Assembly: GCF_019703515.2 (NCBI RefSeq)
Contig: NC_059348.1
Location: 24,538,156-24,602,155 of the forward strand
DNA: 64,000 nucleotides
Direction: 5' to 3'
DNA from: Myxocyprinus asiaticus
Lineage: Eukaryota > Chordata > Actinopteri > Cypriniformes > Catostomidae
Notes under the pieces: generated by a model
The model's input: the letters and a program-made list of their open reading frames with translations, nothing else
What the model was told of the DNA's origin: nothing
Database searches by the model: none
Made by a program: the position numbers and the translations under genes
Shown here: positions 60,478 through 64,000 of the stretch, one piece after another
Numbering within the stretch: the stretch's first letter is position 1
Layout: each line of letters opens with the position of its first letter

Positions 60478-60784
60478 TTTAGTGACATACTCCAGGCCTA
60501 TACTGGATACTGAAATGAAGCTCTAACCCTGTTGAAGCGGGTTTTGCCCAGGGCGCCATACAAGCTTGAACCACCACTGCTGAAATCTTACGTGGAAAGA
60601 GCTGCCAGCCACCTGCAACCTGTTGCATTCAACTTAGAGGAGGTTAAAACATGGGTAAGTGGATTGTTGTCAATTCAGACAATGAACTTTGCACCATATA
60701 GGTAATCATGGAATTTGTCCATGACTGCCCATTTCAAAGAAAGGAATTCGAGTTGGTGTATTGGGTACTGTTGCTCCGCAGGTC

Positions 60785-61500
60785 TCAACTTACAGCTTGC
60801 AAATGCCATAGGCCGCAGTACTTTTTACTGTGTTGTGTAGGCACAAAGACCTTGGTGAGCTCTGTCAATGGCCTAATGATGGAGGAGTAATTCGCAATGA
60901 ATATTTGATAGTAGCCACAGAATCCCAGAAAGGATCGTAGGGTTTTTAGGTCTGTTGGCTGGGGGAAACTGGTCACAGCTTCTATCTTTTCTGGGTCAGT
61001 CGCTATTCCTTCCTGAGAAATTATGTGTCCAATGTACTTAACCCGGGGTTGAACTGACATTTAGCCCAGCCTCCTCAAGCTGATCTAAGACTTTTAGGAG
61101 CCTCTCTTTGTGTTCCCCACGACCTTCCGAAGACTATTAAGTCATCCAGGTACACTAAGACTTGGAGTAGGTTGATGTCCCCGATGGCTTTCTTCATAAG
61201 TCTTTGGAAAGTTGCTGGGGCTCCAATAATCCCCTGTGGCATCTTTTCAAACTGATAAAACCCCAACGGACAGATAAACACAGTCTTCTCCTGGTCTTCT
61301 TCTGTCATGGCTATTTGGTAATAACCACTCCTTAAGTCAAGGAAAGAGAACCACTGGCTACCCGCTAGACAATCCAGTGCATCATCAATTCTCGGAGTTG
61401 TGTATTGGTCTGGAACAGTACGAGCATTCAGTGTCCAGTAATCAGTACACATTCTGATAGCTCCACTCTTCTTTCTCACAATCACTATTGGGAATGCGTA
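60785..61500 (-). pseudogene. Gypsy reverse transcriptase and start of RNase H
   Basis: The frame 61485-61075 has IRMCTDYWTLNARTV, FSFLDLRSGYYQIAM (motif A), GFYQFEKMPQGIIGAPATFQ (motif B) and VLVYLDDLIVFG with the catalytic YLDD intact. The frame 61060-60785 continues with KYIGHIISQEGIATDPEKI, LRSFLGFCGYYQIFI and SSIIRPLTELTK. A frame break separates the two, and the N-terminal part of RT is missing. Confidence 0.9.
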
Positions 61501-61645
61501 GGGACTGTGTGACTCTTTGATAATAATAGAAGTTCTAGGAGATGCTTTCTAAATGATAAAATATCATAAAATAATAAAAATGAAATGGAAATAATATGGA
61601 AATGCTCTTTATTCTAGTGACTATTATTCCACAGTGCTTTACACT

Positions 61646-62656
61646 TTTCTGGAAAATCAATCTACGAATGGCTTACTTATACACTAGTTGTCTCAGCATA
61701 TCAAGCAGGTATTGAAAAAATTGAAAAAACTATGCACATCACTTTTAAATTCACTTTTTTATGTAGCCAAGTGGAGAAATTTCATGAAATGTAACTCTTA
61801 TCATAAATTGGACGTGGACCCTTTAAGAACCAGAGTTTTGTGTTACCTGCTTTCCGGTACCCTCTCATGTTGCGCATGTGTTCTGGTTAAAAATGTGAGA
61901 AAATGTATTGTGCAAGAGAGCTCCCAGTTTTGTATATCAGTTGAGAATTCTTGGACAAATATCAAATTTTACACAAAATGCTTATAAATTGCATTAAATA
62001 TGTGTTGTACTTACTCTTGAGGAAGCTGGGCATCATTTTGGTTTCTTTTTTCTTTTTGCGTTGGCTCCGCCGAGCGGCCGGAGCTTGTTTTGTGAATAAC
62101 ACTTTTCCTTAAAAAATCTTTTGCATTCAAGTTCCCGGCCAGTTTGAGAGTGGACACTACGGATGAACGCAAAATATCTACATGCTCACACAAAGGATGT
62201 CTTTTATGAAGTTGACAGATTATGTAAGTCATGGGATATACTTTTATACGGCCTCCGAGTGAATTGACCATCCGTGGAACAGGTATGCCGGTTTTGTTTC
62301 TTTTTGTATTGGTTCCGCCTAGTGGCTGGAGCTGGTTCTATTGAATAACACTCCTTTGGAACAGCTGTGGATTAATCTGTTCGTTCTTCGTGCTTATACC
62401 TCCTGCTGGCTGTAGTTTGTTTTGTTGAGTTTTTTTTACGGGACATTGGAATGCTTATGTCATCCGCTGAACTCATAACAGCTGGCTCACTGAACATTCA
62501 TTTGTCTGTCCGAGGAATCTGAATGGTCTTATATCAGCTGGAATTTGTTTGTGGAAGATCACACCTTTAAAACAATTCTGTGAATGAATCTACACATTCT
62601 TTGTGTTCATTCTTCCTATTTGCTGGGTTTATTTTACAAATTAATTTCTGTTATGT
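61646..62656 (+). mobile_element. Probable 5' part of an L1-type LINE with repeated segments
   Basis: Three related segments occur near 62062-62107 (GGCTCCGCCGAGCGGCCGGAG, TTTTGTGAATAACACTTTTCC), 62312-62362 (GGTTCCGCCTAGTGGCTGG) and 62395-62430 (CTCCTGCTGGCTGTAGTTTG). This text is typical of the region ahead of ORF2 in fish L1 copies. 61646-62000 shows nothing recognisable. Confidence 0.5.
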
Positions 62657-62688
62657 AATTTTGCCTCACAAATTTGTGAGGCAAAATT
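62657..62688. repeat. Perfect 32-bp palindrome
   Basis: AATTTTGCCTCACAAA is followed directly by its exact complement TTTGTGAGGCAAAATT, with no loop, about 250 bases before the L1 ORF2 start. Confidence 0.93.
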
Positions 62689-62922
62689 GAGCAATCTGAT
62701 GGCAAAGTTGTCGTGGGGACTCGTGGGCGTTCATGGACCTTTTGAGTTTAGAGGGATTGTCGCTGGTTGGCGCTGTCGTGTGCGGGGTTAATGCGCACAT
62801 TTTTCTTTTTTCTGTTTGTTTTGTTCCGGTGGAAGTTCGGGGTTTGATTGTTTCACTAATCAGGAATGTGGTCTGTATAATTTTGTTTTTGACACACAAT
62901 TTATTTTTTCTACTATATCAAT

Positions 62923-64000
62923 ATGTCAGTTGTTAATATGAGTGTACTATCTCTCTCCACATGGAATGTAAATGAGTTGGGGCACCCCATAAAACTTTTC
63001 TTAAATGTAAGAAATATGATATAGTGTTTCTTCAAGAAACACATCTCTCCCCGCAGGAAACTGAAAAATTTGGGAAGATATGGGGTGGACATGTTTTTTT
63101 TAGTGCTGGCTCAAGTAAGAGAAAGGAGTTATTATATTGGTAAATAAACATCTACAATTCAAATGTCTCAAACAGATTAAAGATAAATTAGGAAGAGTCA
63201 TTATTGTTTTAGCTGAAATTCAATGACAAAGGTTGATTTTGGCTAATATTTACGCACCTAACGCTGATGATCAGGGCTTTTTTATAGATCTTGAAGGGAT
63301 GTTGCAAACCGCTGGCACCCCTCATGATATAATATTGGGAGGAGACTTTAATCTTTTGATGGACTTGATCACAGTGAAGCAAAAGTGTGTAAGCCCCCTA
63401 GAGCAACATTGACGCTTCACAGGATGTGTAAAAATCTTGGTCTTACAGATATTTGTAGACTTTTGAATCCATCTGGTACAGACTATACATTTTTTCATCA
63501 GTCCATAAGATTTATTCTAGAATAGATTTTTTTTTTATATATCCAAATCCCTCATTTCATCTGTTGTTGATTGCTCAATTGGAAACATTTTAGTCTCGGA
63601 TCATGACCTGGTGAGTTTAGAGGTGATGCCACATACAGAGAAAAAGAAATCATATAGTTGGGGTGCCTTAATGTATCCCTTCTGCAAAATCCTGATTTCC
63701 AACAAATGTTAAAGACTGAAGTCAATATTTATATGGAGACCAACTGGTCCTCAGTATCCTCTGTGGGCGTGGCTTGGGAGGCACTTAAGGCGGTTCTTAG
63801 GGGTCGGATCATACAGTATGCCTCATTCATCAAAAAATCCAAAGCACAAGAACTTATGGAGTTGGAAGGAAATATTAAAAGTGCCGAGGCAAAGCTGAAG
63901 CGCCGTATGTCAGCTGATGGCCTCAGAGAATTGACCCAATTGAAATACAGATATAATACTATTTTGTCGCGGAAAGTGGAGTTTTGGTTATTCAAGGCAA
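62923..64000 (+). pseudogene. L1-type LINE ORF2, endonuclease region, runs off window
   Basis: It starts with ATG near 62923 and reads SLSTWNVNELG, then in changing frames YDIVFLQETHLSPQETEKF, LANIYAPNADDQGFF, DIILGGDFNLLMD (GDFN, about 63330) and ILVSDHDLVSLEVMPH (SDH, about 63590). These are the APE endonuclease motifs of the L1 clade. The linker after the endonuclease (NWSSVSSVGVAWEALKAVLRG, IIQYASFIKKSKAQELMELE) continues to the window end. Frameshifts and stops show decay; the RT lies beyond the window. Confidence 0.88.

Larger units (their letters stand above)
59073..61645 (-). mobile_element. Ty3/gypsy LTR retrotransposon, internally deleted
   Basis: Minus strand. The 3' LTR is 59073-59729 (starts TGTAG, ends CTACA), preceded by the purine tract AAAAGGGGGAGGG. 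The coding remnants run from RT (61485-61075) through the start of RNase H (61060-60785) to the integrase C-terminal region (60477-60031) and a polar tail (59950-59759). At the far end, 61557-61645 repeats the first part of the LTR (TGTAAAGCACTGTGGAATAA), so the rest of the 5' LTR, gag and protease were lost in one deletion. Confidence 0.88.

Overview
This 64 kb window is AT-rich, transposon-dense animal nuclear DNA. The intron-containing genes, the tRNA-derived SINE resembling those I know from cyprinids, and the fish-type Tc1, hAT, L2/Rex-like, L1 and Ty3/gypsy elements all point to a teleost fish, most likely a cypriniform. That placement rests on recognition by eye, not on a database search.

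Three protein-coding genes can be reconstructed exon by exon. All lie on the + strand with canonical GT/AG introns and intact reading frames: tlcd4 (TMEM56; TLC-domain membrane protein, coding exons 19033-21092, 263 aa), hccs (holocytochrome c-type synthase, 25993-27942, 270 aa) and rwdd3 (RSUME, RWD-domain sumoylation enhancer, 29316-37850, 258 aa). They are not an operon and share no obvious pathway. In human, TLCD4 and RWDD3 are direct neighbours, whereas HCCS is X-linked, so an hccs gene sitting between them is a notable arrangement.

Layout: 1-12 kb is a graveyard of Tc1 and non-LTR elements, including an SGNH-esterase ORF1 and degenerate reverse transcriptases. 13-17.2 kb holds nested DNA transposons. 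17-21.9 kb is tlcd4, 22.2-23.8 kb a TTAA-flanked DNA transposon that carries a spliced exon, 25.3-28 kb hccs and 29.2-37.9 kb rwdd3. The 6 kb first intron of rwdd3 holds a LINE fragment, a hAT MITE, a solo LTR split by a SINE, a long GT microsatellite and a minisatellite. 37.9-59 kb has no recognised gene. It contains MITEs, a 1.2 kb foldback element and several unique, balanced-composition blocks that look like conserved non-coding elements, though this cannot be tested here. 59.1-61.6 kb is an internally deleted Ty3/gypsy element on the minus strand, and 62-64 kb is an L1-type LINE that runs off the window.

No CRISPR, bacterial operon or clearly new enzymatic system is present. The most informative structures are the nested insertions with intact target-site duplications, the TTAA-flanked MITE families, the transposon exon at 22.9 kb and the hccs interposition.
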